Shown here in pieces: positions 35,185 through 43,499 of a stretch of 64,000 nucleotides of DNA (position 1 is its first letter; each line of letters begins with the position of its first letter). The DNA is taken from the NCBI GenBank assembly GCA_942492915.1, contig OW818662.1, positions 2,976,001 through 3,040,000 on the forward strand, written 5' to 3'. The position numbers and the translations under genes are program-made. The DNA is from Turneriella sp942492915. Its GTDB lineage: Bacteria; Spirochaetota; Leptospiria; Turneriellales; Turneriellaceae. Below the pieces are notes generated by a model. That model searched no databases, was not told where the DNA came from, and saw nothing but the letters and a program-made list of their open reading frames with translations.

Positions 35185-35880
35185 TCAATCCCAGAAACGA
35201 AACCGAATTATATGAAAGATTGCCGCGAAACCATCCATTATTCCAATTTTTTTTCCTTGTTTTTTGGTGCGACCAGAGTAACTAATGGGGATTTCCAAAA
35301 TTCTGCGTTTAGTCTTTAAAAGCTTAGCTGTAAACTCAGGTTCGATTCCGAATCTGTCTGACTTTAGCTTAAAACTTTTCAAGTCACGACTATGCATGAC
35401 TTTATAACAGGTCTCCATATCTGTTAGATTAGCCGCAAAGCATAGGTTAAAGATTTTAGTGAGAAGCCAATTTGCCAGAGTATGGGTCAAGTTACCTGAA
35501 TAGGTGGATCCTGTCATGAAACGACTACCAAATACTGCTTCAGATTGCTTAACCAGGAGGGGCTTGATCAATACATCAATATCATTTGGATCATACTCCA
35601 AGTCGGCATCCTGAATGCATACAAGGGTTGCAGAAACATAGCTCAGACAATGTCGTATGGCGCTACCCTTGCCTTCATTCTTGTTATTTCGTAGTATTAG
35701 ATTAGCCGATTTAAATGGGTAATTTATCAGGTAATCAAATGAACCATCTGTCGAATGATCATCAATAATAATCAAACGGTGTTTAATGCAAAAAGATGTA
35801 GAATCAATCCGTGCAAGAAAAGCTGGTAAAAGTTCGACTTCATTAAATACTGGGATTATGATGTCGAGACTAAATTCCAT
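35185..35880 (-). CDS. GT2 polyprenyl-phosphate-type glycosyltransferase
   Basis: 231 residues with no C-terminal membrane helices. Motifs: LDIIIPVFNEVELLPAFLAR, LIIIDDHSTDGS, NEGKGSAIRHCL and QDADLEYDPNDI (DxD-type metal site). The C-terminus has the RFGIEPEFTAKLL region common in dolichol- or polyprenyl-phosphate mannosyltransferase relatives and in GtrB. It charges a lipid carrier with a sugar for the GT-C enzymes. It precedes the membrane spermidine-synthase-like gene on the same strand by 85 bases. Confidence 0.88.
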   Translation of the reverse strand: MEFSLDIIIPVFNEVELLPAFLARIDSTSFCIKHRLIIIDDHSTDGSFDYLINYPFKSANLILRNNKNEGKGSAIRHCLSYVSATLVCIQDADLEYDPNDIDVLIKPLLVKQSEAVFGSRFMTGSTYSGNLTHTLANWLLTKIFNLCFAANLTDMETCYKVMHSRDLKSFKLKSDRFGIEPEFTAKLLKTKRRILEIPISYSGRTKKQGKKIGIMDGFAAIFHIIRFRFWD

Positions 35881-36100
35881 TGAATATTGGTTAAATTGGA
35901 ATCTTACGATACTGGCAAGAGTAATTTGAGCTCTATTTGAATTTTCAAAGTTGTCCAGAATGCTTTATCGTGAATCATTCAAGTGTAATTTCAATTATGG
36001 ATTCAAAACGTAACGCGATTCTTTGAACAACATGACCTCCCCCCAAATTCGGCCGAATATGTACGAATAGATTCTGCGGTCGCCAACTAAAAGAAAATCA

Positions 36101-36200
36101 ATGACAGAGACCCGATTTATGGTAAAACTTATTGTGCAGGCCCTCAATCGCAAGCAGTCTGGGTGAATCCGTCGCGGCAGTGGCCAGAAATCTGCGTGAT
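36101..36200 (+). pseudogene. Possible IS3-family OrfA transposase remnant
   Basis: The plus frame from 36101 reads METRFMVKLIVQALNRKQSG without its Thr (MTETRF at the start) and stops at 36164. One base further the frame continues ESVAAVARNL. Joined, this resembles the N-terminus of IS3-type OrfA proteins (TRF, QIV-AL, SG--VAEVARKLG helix-turn-helix). One inserted T at 36164 would explain the break. No terminal inverted repeats or OrfB trace could be found, so this is a weak call. Confidence 0.3.
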
Positions 36201-36452
36201 CGCTGCAGAACCCGATCACAGTTGCGGCCGCTACCGGAGTTAACGAGATTTGCTATATGGACTATTCCTCCGATCCATTCTCAAATTGACCGAAGTGCGC
36301 GTATCGGGCTCCGTTCCGAAGGTTAACTGGTCGCAGCACCTCAACACGCGGAAGCCAGAACCTTGAATTATGAACTGAAACTGGCACCGCGGGCTACAAG
36401 ATTACCATTTTCACACGGGTGCGATTGAAAGCTATCTTTGCAAGAGAAATTG

Positions 36453-36481
36453 TTGACAGATCGTAGCTTTATTATTACGCT
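36453..36481 (+). promoter_or_regulatory. Sigma-70-like promoter candidate
   Basis: TTGACA at 36453-36458, then a 17-base spacer and TACGCT at 36476-36481. It lies 20 bases before the ATG of the radical SAM gene at 36502. The -35 is perfect and the -10 weak; the leader would be very short. Confidence 0.35.
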
Positions 36482-36501
36482 AAGCCGGTGGGAAATATAC
36501 T

Positions 36502-38040
36502 ATGAAGAAGCATATTACCCTTATTCGCCCACCACTCATCACCTACAAAGCCGCAATGATCTCGACTCCAACTCCGGCTTTGGGGCTTCTCTATTTGTCT
36601 TCGTACCTGAAACAGCATAATTTTGAGGTTACGGTGATCGACAGCCTTGCTGAAGGGCTTGAAAATTTTGAGTCGTACACTGGTGAAAACTACATTACTC
36701 AGGGCATTTCCAATTCAGAAATACTCAACAAGATTCCCGCCCACACAGACTTCATCGGGATTTCCTGCATGTTTTCAATTGGTTGGCCGAATGATCGCAA
36801 AATCATCAGAGCAATACATGAGAGATTTCCTGAGAAGTTGCTCTTTGCAGGTGGCGAGCACATTACCGCTATCCCTGAGTATGTTCTTAACGATCGACCC
36901 GAAATTAAATTCTGTATTCTGGGAGAAGGCGAGCTGCCTATTGTTGAAGCTCTAAGCAAACTCGATGATCTCTCCAATATTAAGAGTATTGCCTACCGCG
37001 ATCATGCCGGTGTGATTCAGAAAAATGATGAAAAATATCGGTTGAAAGAGATCGACGAGTTACCATATCCCGATTGGGATGCGATTCCCGTTGAAAATTA
37101 TCTTACGAGTCGATTTAAGTGGACTTTGTCTGGCACGAATGAGAACATTCGGGCTATTTCTATGCTGTCTTCACGGGGCTGTGCCTATGCCTGCTCTTTT
37201 TGTTCGAATCCTGGTATGTGGGGACAAAAATACATCCGTCGCAATCCGCTTAAACTGGTGGATGAGATTGAATATTACGTTAAACGCTACAACGTTAATA
37301 TGGTAAATTTCTCAGACTTGAATATGACACTGCCGGCCCAGTGGATCTCTGAATTTGCGGAGGAGCTGAAACGTCGGAGCTTGAAAATTTTCTGGGCCGC
37401 ACCTCTTGGACTCCGAATCGAAGGGCTAAATGAAGAAATTCTGAAAAAGGTGAAAGATTCAGGGTGCTCATTTATATCGATGCAGCCAGAAAGCGGTTCG
37501 TTGCGCACGATCAAGATGATCAACAAGAAATTTCAAAAAGATAAGTTTATGAATATTGTTAAAATTGCCAATCAAATCGGCTTGCGTACAAAAACGAACT
37601 TCATTATAGGTTTTCCTGGCGAAAAGCGCAGTGACATCATAAAAACCTTGCTCCACATGTGGCGTTTGGCGTGGAAGGGTGTTGACGATGCCATCGTATT
37701 CACCTTTGCACCTTATCCGGGGTCACAGTTGTTTAAAGAGCTGCTTGCGGATGGTACGATTAAGCAGATCGATGAAAATTTCTTCAAGCATGAATTACTG
37801 TTCCAAAGTATTGGAGCGAACAGAAGTTACTGCAAAAGTGTTGGTGGGCGTGAGTTGAATTTTTACAGACTTTTCGGTATGGCCCTCTTTTACCTAATAG
37901 GCTATCTTAGACATCCCTTTCGGATATTCAGAACTTTTCGTTTCCTTACGTCACGCCAGAAGATACCCACCTCACTATTTGAGGCTCGAGTAGTGGAGCT
38001 TTTCAAGCGTCATAAAGTTCTTGCCTCGCAAATAACATAG
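36502..38040 (+). CDS. B12-binding radical SAM protein (1)
   Basis: 512 residues. The N-terminal cobalamin-binding-type domain has TPALGLLYLSSYLKQHNFEV, LFAGGEHITAIPEY and FCILGEGELPIVEAL; the DxHxxG His ligand is not seen. The radical SAM core has the cluster motif CAYACSFC (near 226-234), then VNFSDLNMTLPAQW, FWAAPLGLRIEGLNEEIL, FISMQPESGS and KTNFIIGFPGE. Class B members methylate, cyclise or otherwise alter sugars, lipids or amino acids; substrate unknown. It is followed on the same strand by a second such gene 73 bases away. Confidence 0.88.
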   Translation: MKKHITLIRPPLITYKAAMISTPTPALGLLYLSSYLKQHNFEVTVIDSLAEGLENFESYTGENYITQGISNSEILNKIPAHTDFIGISCMFSIGWPNDRKIIRAIHERFPEKLLFAGGEHITAIPEYVLNDRPEIKFCILGEGELPIVEALSKLDDLSNIKSIAYRDHAGVIQKNDEKYRLKEIDELPYPDWDAIPVENYLTSRFKWTLSGTNENIRAISMLSSRGCAYACSFCSNPGMWGQKYIRRNPLKLVDEIEYYVKRYNVNMVNFSDLNMTLPAQWISEFAEELKRRSLKIFWAAPLGLRIEGLNEEILKKVKDSGCSFISMQPESGSLRTIKMINKKFQKDKFMNIVKIANQIGLRTKTNFIIGFPGEKRSDIIKTLLHMWRLAWKGVDDAIVFTFAPYPGSQLFKELLADGTIKQIDENFFKHELLFQSIGANRSYCKSVGGRELNFYRLFGMALFYLIGYLRHPFRIFRTFRFLTSRQKIPTSLFEARVVELFKRHKVLASQIT

Positions 38041-38113
38041 CTTCGTAGAACTTATCTGTACGAGATTTCCCAAAAATCGTTGCAATCACACCGGGCTGTG
38101 CGTCATATGTATT

Positions 38114-39691
38114 GTGCTTCCTCATACGAAGGTTATTCGGAGCGAAACACTTGATTACGAGCTACTTCCTGGTCCGGCGAATGTAAGTCAGTTTCGCCCC
38201 TATTTCATTGGTAAAACGATTGAAAGGGTCTTACTTGTTATGGTGGGTGGCCGGCAAATGGGGCGCAACGACGTTTCTCCGCCTCTAGGCCTGATGTATC
38301 TAAGTGCCGCTTTGAAGCAGGCACGTCCTGCTACGCTTACGCAGATACACAACATGAAGCTCGATAACACAAGTTGTTTAGAATTGGCGAAGTTGGCAAA
38401 GGATTTCGCACCTGACTTGATTGGCCTGAGCGTTTTGAGTGCCAGCTCGAATGTACTACCAAAAGCAGTCTATGCATTGAAAAATACTCTTCCGGATATT
38501 CCGATTGTTTTGGGCGGGCCGCATGCCTCGGCAGTTGGGGTGCAAGCTTTCAACGAAGCCCCAATTGATTTTCTAGTCCAAGGCGAGGGAGAAGAGGCTC
38601 TAGTTCAGTTGATAGAGTCGCTTGAAGGCGGAGCGCCACAACTCAGAGACCCATTTGAATTCCAAGCCAGCGACGAAGATCCAATGTTCCCTGTCTTGAA
38701 GGATGTTGAAGGCTTGTGTTTTCCATCTGCCGGAGATCTGGTAAAAAAGCCATATGCCAGAAAAATCGAGAACATCGAAGCGTTGCCTTTTCCAGATTGG
38801 GATGCGATCGATTTCAGTGAATATGCCAAAAATCAATCAATGGCTCCCATGGGCTATCGCCGTTATGCCAATTTGATGACCAGTCGGGGGTGCCCATTTC
38901 GCTGTATCTATTGCCATGACCATTTAGGGAAAAGTTTCAGGGCGCGTAGTCCAGGCCTCGTGGTAGATGAAATCGAAATTTTGTATCGCAAATACAATAT
39001 CAAACACTTTGAGATCATTGACGACATTTTTAACTTTAATAAGAAGCGAACGATTGAAATATGTAAAGAGATCAAGCGACGCAAGCTGAAAATACGCATC
39101 GCCTTTCCAAATGGATTGCGGGGTGATCTGCTTGATGAAGAGGTTATTGATGCCCTTGCCGAAGCGGGAACACACTTTATCAGTTTTGCCGTTGAAACGG
39201 CAACACCGCGCTTGCAGAAGCTGGTAAGAAAACACAATCGCCTCGAAATTCTCAAAAAGAACATCGATTATGCAGTGAGCAAGAATATTTTTTCTTACGG
39301 CTTTTTTATGCTCGGGTTTCCGACTGAAACCCGTGAAGAAATGGCAGCCACTATTGAGTTTGCCTGTACTTCAAAACTTAATGCCGCGAGCTTTTTCATT
39401 GTGACTCCTTTTGGAGGAACAGAACTTTTCCATCGTTTGGCCGATCAGCCCGCCAAGCGTGACGTTCTGTTTGATGACTATGATTTTGAATCAGGTAAAG
39501 CGAATTGCTCTGAATTGCCTTATGAAGAGTTAATGTCGATACACAGGCACGCATACCGCCGTTTTTACCTGAGTGCAAGGCGAATCTGGCTTTTTTTCAG
39601 GGGCGTATTGGTAAATTGGGACACTTTTCCAGGTTTTCTTCGAATGGTTCTCGGCCGACTTCCTTATATATTGAGCAAGTTTTTAAAATAG
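38114..39691 (+). CDS. B12-binding radical SAM protein (2)
   Basis: 525 residues with a GTG at 38114 as the longest start; the true start is uncertain. The cobalamin-type domain has SPPLGLMYLSAALKQ, GLSVLSASSN, IVLGGPHASAVG and LVQGEGEEALVQL. The radical SAM cluster motif is CPFRCIYC (near 259-266), and YKIKHFEIIDDIFNFNKKR-like and GFFMLGFPTET follow. It shares the same architecture as the preceding gene but is not a close copy, so the two probably act at different steps. The gene at 39749 follows 57 bases later on the same strand. Confidence 0.86.
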   Translation: MLPHTKVIRSETLDYELLPGPANVSQFRPYFIGKTIERVLLVMVGGRQMGRNDVSPPLGLMYLSAALKQARPATLTQIHNMKLDNTSCLELAKLAKDFAPDLIGLSVLSASSNVLPKAVYALKNTLPDIPIVLGGPHASAVGVQAFNEAPIDFLVQGEGEEALVQLIESLEGGAPQLRDPFEFQASDEDPMFPVLKDVEGLCFPSAGDLVKKPYARKIENIEALPFPDWDAIDFSEYAKNQSMAPMGYRRYANLMTSRGCPFRCIYCHDHLGKSFRARSPGLVVDEIEILYRKYNIKHFEIIDDIFNFNKKRTIEICKEIKRRKLKIRIAFPNGLRGDLLDEEVIDALAEAGTHFISFAVETATPRLQKLVRKHNRLEILKKNIDYAVSKNIFSYGFFMLGFPTETREEMAATIEFACTSKLNAASFFIVTPFGGTELFHRLADQPAKRDVLFDDYDFESGKANCSELPYEELMSIHRHAYRRFYLSARRIWLFFRGVLVNWDTFPGFLRMVLGRLPYILSKFLK

Positions 39692-39748
39692 GTCTTTACC
39701 TGAAAACAATCTTGACCCCCCGTACCTCCGCCGAACTATTCGTATTGC

Positions 39749-40393
39749 ATGCCGATGGATGAAATTTCTTTTTATAGACCGCTGACTTTGACGCAGTACG
39801 GTATTCAACTGCGCCGCATGACCGAAGCTGATAAAGAAATGGTTCGTCTGGGTAGAAATAAGGAGTTTGTTCGGAACAATCATGTCTACCGGGAAATCAT
39901 CACGATCGAAGAGCACGAAGCCTGGTTCCGTGAAGTCTCTTCGCCATTGCACTATATTTTAATAATTCACTACCGTGACCGTGATGTTGGTATTGTCATC
40001 GTCAAGGATTTCCTTCCCGATAGAATGATGCCCAGATGCGGCGCGTTCATCTGGGACGAAGATTACATCGGCACCAAGGTTCCGATTCTGAGTATTCTCA
40101 TTGCGCTGGATTTCTTCTTCCACACCGTAGGAATTTCCGGCACTGAATCCGTAGTACTAAAAGGCAATTCCGCTGCGATCAAGATGAATCGATTTTTTGG
40201 ATTTGAATTCACTGAGCGAGATGGCGAATCCTATAAAATCAGTATGGACAAAAAGACTTACTTGGCGAATCGAGACCGGCTAAAAGCATTCGCCTGCCGC
40301 GCAGCCAAGAAAAAAGAAGAACAGGAGTTACGAATTGGCGGCAATAAGAGTTCGCTCAACCTTACCGAAATAAACGCCCTACTGCCCGATTGA
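39749..40393 (+). CDS. GNAT acetyltransferase, PseH-like, paralog 2
   Basis: 214 residues (a second ATG at 39755 is also possible). The opening FYRPLTLTQYGIQLRRMTEADKEMVRLGRNKEFV and the region KGNSAAIKMNRFFGFEF define the GNAT core. The C-terminal tail has EEQELRIGGNKSSLNL, matching the tails of the other paralogs. It likely acetylates an amino sugar precursor. It is downstream of the radical SAM pair in the same direction and may belong to that transcript. Confidence 0.85.
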   Translation: MPMDEISFYRPLTLTQYGIQLRRMTEADKEMVRLGRNKEFVRNNHVYREIITIEEHEAWFREVSSPLHYILIIHYRDRDVGIVIVKDFLPDRMMPRCGAFIWDEDYIGTKVPILSILIALDFFFHTVGISGTESVVLKGNSAAIKMNRFFGFEFTERDGESYKISMDKKTYLANRDRLKAFACRAAKKKEEQELRIGGNKSSLNLTEINALLPD

Positions 40394-40423
40394 TCTTCAT
40401 CTCCACATTTGGTAAAGTCGCGC

Positions 40424-41422
40424 TTACAGCCTCACCCGTAAAACGATCTCCCACCCCCCGACCAGGTTCCACCAGCGATCAATCCGACGGGGAGCGATTT
40501 TTCCCTCGATATGCGCCGGAAGTTTGAGAATATTGGCTACGAGGGTCCTGATGAAGGCCCTGCGCCATTCCGTTTCCACGATTGAAGGTCGGGAAATAAC
40601 AATATCCGCATTCAAATGGAAAGTCTCGGTTATCCGGTTCCAGAAAGACGCACCCAGGTCGTGCACATGCGCAGGGTACACAAAGTCGATGAGCGGCGCA
40701 ACAGCAATAAGGTTACTCATGTACGGGGTTCTGGCGTAGAAGTAGCCGCCGGACTCCAAGATGTCAAATAGCATTTTCAGAACCCCATGCAACTCTGGAA
40801 TATGCTCCGCAACTGCTGAGGCAAGCACGATATCAAACTTCTGTTCTGGATATTTTTCCTGAACCTCGCTGAGGTGTGTGAAGTGTGCCAACTGCACATG
40901 CTCCGGCACGAGCAACGTCCGAGGCTTCTGATAATCAACCACCGTGACTGAAACAGGTCGCTCACCCAGAAATTTCGCAATCTCTAAAGCCAAAGATCCA
41001 TCGCCACCGCCGTAATCGAGAATACGCACAGGCGAGGTGCCCGCTGCTACAGGCATGGCCCTGATCAGATGCCGGGCGAAACGCTCGATCCCCTGGAATG
41101 TCACACAAACGGCCTGGTTTCCCCCCGCCGTCTCACTAGAATCAAAATAGCCGGAATAGTAGTCTTGCAGAACTGCAGGTCTCGGCATCCATGCCGCCGA
41201 GCGTCCACCACATGTTGGGCAGTGCAAGAGATGAATTACCGGGTTGGACTGCAACCGAATGCCTTCGGCCCTCTTTCCTGTGTGAAGACAAATTGGACAG
41301 CGACCCCGGGCATCATACACATCATTCTCTTCAAGATGCTTGCTGCGGTGATTGCACGTTGCATAACTCACAGCGCTTCGATATGCGTTCTTTTGTAGGC
41401 CGCTGCTATTCAATGAGTGCAT
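40424..41422 (-). CDS. Zinc-ribbon SAM methyltransferase
   Basis: 332 residues. An N-terminal zinc ribbon (CPICLHTGKRAEG, then LLHCPTCGGRSA) is followed by a methyltransferase domain: VRILDYGGGDGSLALEIAKFLG, VTVVDYQKPR, FDIVLASAVAEHIPELHGVLKMLFD and GGYFYARTP. It resembles the Methyltransf_23 group of sugar methyltransferases. It is the only minus-strand gene in this part of the island, between GNAT paralog 2 and the decayed GNAT, and so is probably an insertion into the tandem cassette array. Confidence 0.85.
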   Translation of the reverse strand: MHSLNSSGLQKNAYRSAVSYATCNHRSKHLEENDVYDARGRCPICLHTGKRAEGIRLQSNPVIHLLHCPTCGGRSAAWMPRPAVLQDYYSGYFDSSETAGGNQAVCVTFQGIERFARHLIRAMPVAAGTSPVRILDYGGGDGSLALEIAKFLGERPVSVTVVDYQKPRTLLVPEHVQLAHFTHLSEVQEKYPEQKFDIVLASAVAEHIPELHGVLKMLFDILESGGYFYARTPYMSNLIAVAPLIDFVYPAHVHDLGASFWNRITETFHLNADIVISRPSIVETEWRRAFIRTLVANILKLPAHIEGKIAPRRIDRWWNLVGGWEIVLRVRL

Positions 41423-41449
41423 GCTGAACCTACCGCGCGTCGCGCGTAA

Positions 41450-41788
41450 AGTTCATTTTTGTGGTCAGCGATGTTTAGGCATTGACTGGCCGGCTTTGAA
41501 TTGCTTTCGTGCGAATATTGTTTTACCTTCTGTGATTAGCGGCGATTACGAATACGATGCCATACTATGCTCGCTATCTTTTCCCTTTTCGATTTTTTCT
41601 GATGACAGTCGGCAAACGAAATACAGAAGGGATTAATTGGAAAAAAGAAATTGATGGCGCATTTCATTGGATTCCTCGGGTTTGACCTGATATTTAATAG
41701 CGACAAAGACCCGGCTCCGTGGAATTTGCGCATCGAAGGTGACAAAAACGCTCGCCACCATGCCGAGTTGTTGCGCGTAATACCATGA
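41450..41788 (+). pseudogene. Decayed GNAT acetyltransferase (paralog 4)
   Basis: The last 44 codons from ATG 41654 read MAHFIGFLGFDLIFNS, then APWNLRIEGDKNARHHAELLRVIP. This matches the C-terminus of the GNAT at 24780 (MAHIFEFFGFDLMYDN...ASWQLRIEGAKDPRHHAEMLRVIP) with an internal deletion. Upstream, matching codons for FIFVVSDV, a SLFDFF-like and a TVG stretch are present in shifting frames with stops, matching paralog positions. The N-terminal third is missing. The final stop overlaps the start of the GT-C at 41785, the coupling expected of an intact cassette. Confidence 0.7.
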
Positions 41789-43380
41789 AATTTAAATATC
41801 CACACGCGGCTTCTTTATTGCGCAACCACCTGCCTCTGTCTATTGTCCTGCTGGTAGCATTCGCTATTTATATTTTTTTCCCGCTGCAGCGTCAGTCAAC
41901 TGAACCATACAAATATGCGGCGGGCATCGAACAATATTACCGAATCTCAATGGGTTTTTCGTTAGCGCAGGGCGATTATCTGCCCGATTTCGGACGCTAC
42001 CATCCCAATCACCCGTTGGGGCATGTAATCGCCGGGTGGGCCTATGATTGGCTCAAGATTCCCGCACTTAGCTGGATGAGATTTGTCAACACGGTTGCCG
42101 CGTTTTTCTTAGCCGTTTTCTTCTATTTGATGCTCTTACGATTACGATTTTCCAACGTACTTGCTGCCCTTGCGGTGGGCTCATTGCTTGCCTCGTATTT
42201 CGGTCTTTTTGCCGTACTTTCTGGCGAATGGCATTTACCCGCAATGGCTCTCAGTTTCGCCGGATTCTGGCAGATGATTCCCTACCTTGAGCGGGGTGAA
42301 AGAAAGTATTTATTCCGCGCTTCTCTATCCTTTGGGCTTGCCTCCTGTTATCATTTGTCTGCTATCTTCTATTTGATTCCGATTGGATTTGTTCTGCTCT
42401 TCGTGCGGCCGTTAAAAGACCGCTGGCGTGAACTTTTCACCGCCGGATCAATGATTTTGCTTTTATTATTAGTCGTATACGTAGCAATCCCTTTTTATCT
42501 TTTCAAGTTTCATTCAATGCATGATTTTTATCGAACGTTCTTTGTCTATAAATACATAACTCACATGCAATATTCCGGATTCGACTGGCTTGTCGTAGCT
42601 GCGCGCTCTCTTTTTCATACCGTTTTCTATACCCCACTTCAGTTGAAGGGCGCGAGTGTCTACGCAGCAATCTTTTTTCTCATGATCATTTTTGGTCTGT
42701 GGAGATATTTACGCAGCACGGTTGCGCGCCCGATCAAAGCATGGATAATGATGGAACATCTTTTTGCGATTGTGGAGTACTGGCTTCTCGGGGCGCGCCC
42801 CGATGCACTGCTCGGCTGGCTACTTTTGTTGCCCTTTATCTGCCTGGTAACCGTGAGAGCATTTGCAGACCTGCATCGTCGCGCGGTCATTGGCGTCGCT
42901 GCTGTGATCGTACTCATGCTGAGCTGGAACCTGACGCTGGCCATTCTTCCCAATAGCTTATCAAAGCGCGAGAATATTTTTTACTTCAGTCTGCCCCCAA
43001 GGACAGCCTTAAACACCCCCATTGCCTTTGTCACAGGCCAATTGCTTTTCATGGAAGCAGAAATTTGGTATGCGGGCAGCGAATTAGGTTACCGCAACCA
43101 AATGCACTTCATGCCGTGCTGTGGCGAAAATGACTACTATTCACGTCTGAAACGCTGGGCCAAAGAACATCCGGGCTTTGTCGTGGTAACCGACGATCGT
43201 CATGAGGCACTCGAAAACTTCTTTCAAGCTCAGGGGCTTCGCTATAAGCGTTGGTCTGATCGCAAAGGCGATTGGCCGTCATCGCTAATTCCATCGACAC
43301 TGTATGTCCAACACCTTATTCCAAGGATCTATCCAAGACGACTTACTATTTGGGTCCCGGAAGAGTTGCTGCAATACTGA
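41785..43380 (+). CDS. GT-C type glycosyltransferase, cassette copy 1
   Basis: 531 residues with about ten transmembrane segments. Shared with two other copies are LPDFGRYHPNHPLGH (near 62-76), a YHLSAIFYLIPIGFVLLFVRP segment, a GARPDALLGWLL loop and a C-terminal outside domain with EIWYAGSELGYRNQ and MPCCGEN (near 443). The layout fits GT-C enzymes that use polyprenyl-phosphate sugars in the periplasm, but no named family is recognised. The start overlaps the decayed GNAT stop by four bases. Confidence 0.78.
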   Translation: MKFKYPHAASLLRNHLPLSIVLLVAFAIYIFFPLQRQSTEPYKYAAGIEQYYRISMGFSLAQGDYLPDFGRYHPNHPLGHVIAGWAYDWLKIPALSWMRFVNTVAAFFLAVFFYLMLLRLRFSNVLAALAVGSLLASYFGLFAVLSGEWHLPAMALSFAGFWQMIPYLERGERKYLFRASLSFGLASCYHLSAIFYLIPIGFVLLFVRPLKDRWRELFTAGSMILLLLLVVYVAIPFYLFKFHSMHDFYRTFFVYKYITHMQYSGFDWLVVAARSLFHTVFYTPLQLKGASVYAAIFFLMIIFGLWRYLRSTVARPIKAWIMMEHLFAIVEYWLLGARPDALLGWLLLLPFICLVTVRAFADLHRRAVIGVAAVIVLMLSWNLTLAILPNSLSKRENIFYFSLPPRTALNTPIAFVTGQLLFMEAEIWYAGSELGYRNQMHFMPCCGENDYYSRLKRWAKEHPGFVVVTDDRHEALENFFQAQGLRYKRWSDRKGDWPSSLIPSTLYVQHLIPRIYPRRLTIWVPEELLQY

Positions 43381-43499
43381 GGAGAGAAGTGCTGGCTCGC
43401 CGATTACAATTACCAATTTCCGAAAACGACGCGGCTCCAGGCAGCAGAGAAGAGCCGCTCTGTATCCATTGACGTCGTGAGTCTTTGACCCAGCATACA
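43381..43499. other. Inter-cassette gap with possible GT2 scar
   Basis: The 119-base gap between two GT-C copies contains CGCCGATTACAATTA at about 43398-43412. It resembles the last codons of the GT2 at 45080 (CCTACCGATTACGACAATAG). A deleted GT2 of the first cassette would explain it. Match length is short, so this is tentative. Nothing else is seen in the gap. Confidence 0.25.

Larger units (their letters stand above)
35881..36501. other. 621-base intergenic region with decayed DNA
   Basis: Divergent genes start at both ends. The region holds a probable IS3-type transposase remnant (36101-36200) and, near its right end, a promoter-like site. No other ORF shows protein-like composition; 35995-36219 minus and 36132-36326 plus look like random frames. 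The left 200 bases are very AT-rich. Confidence 0.6.

Noticed and set aside
41421..41636. 71-codon plus-strand frame
   Set aside because: An out-of-frame stretch of the decayed GNAT gene.
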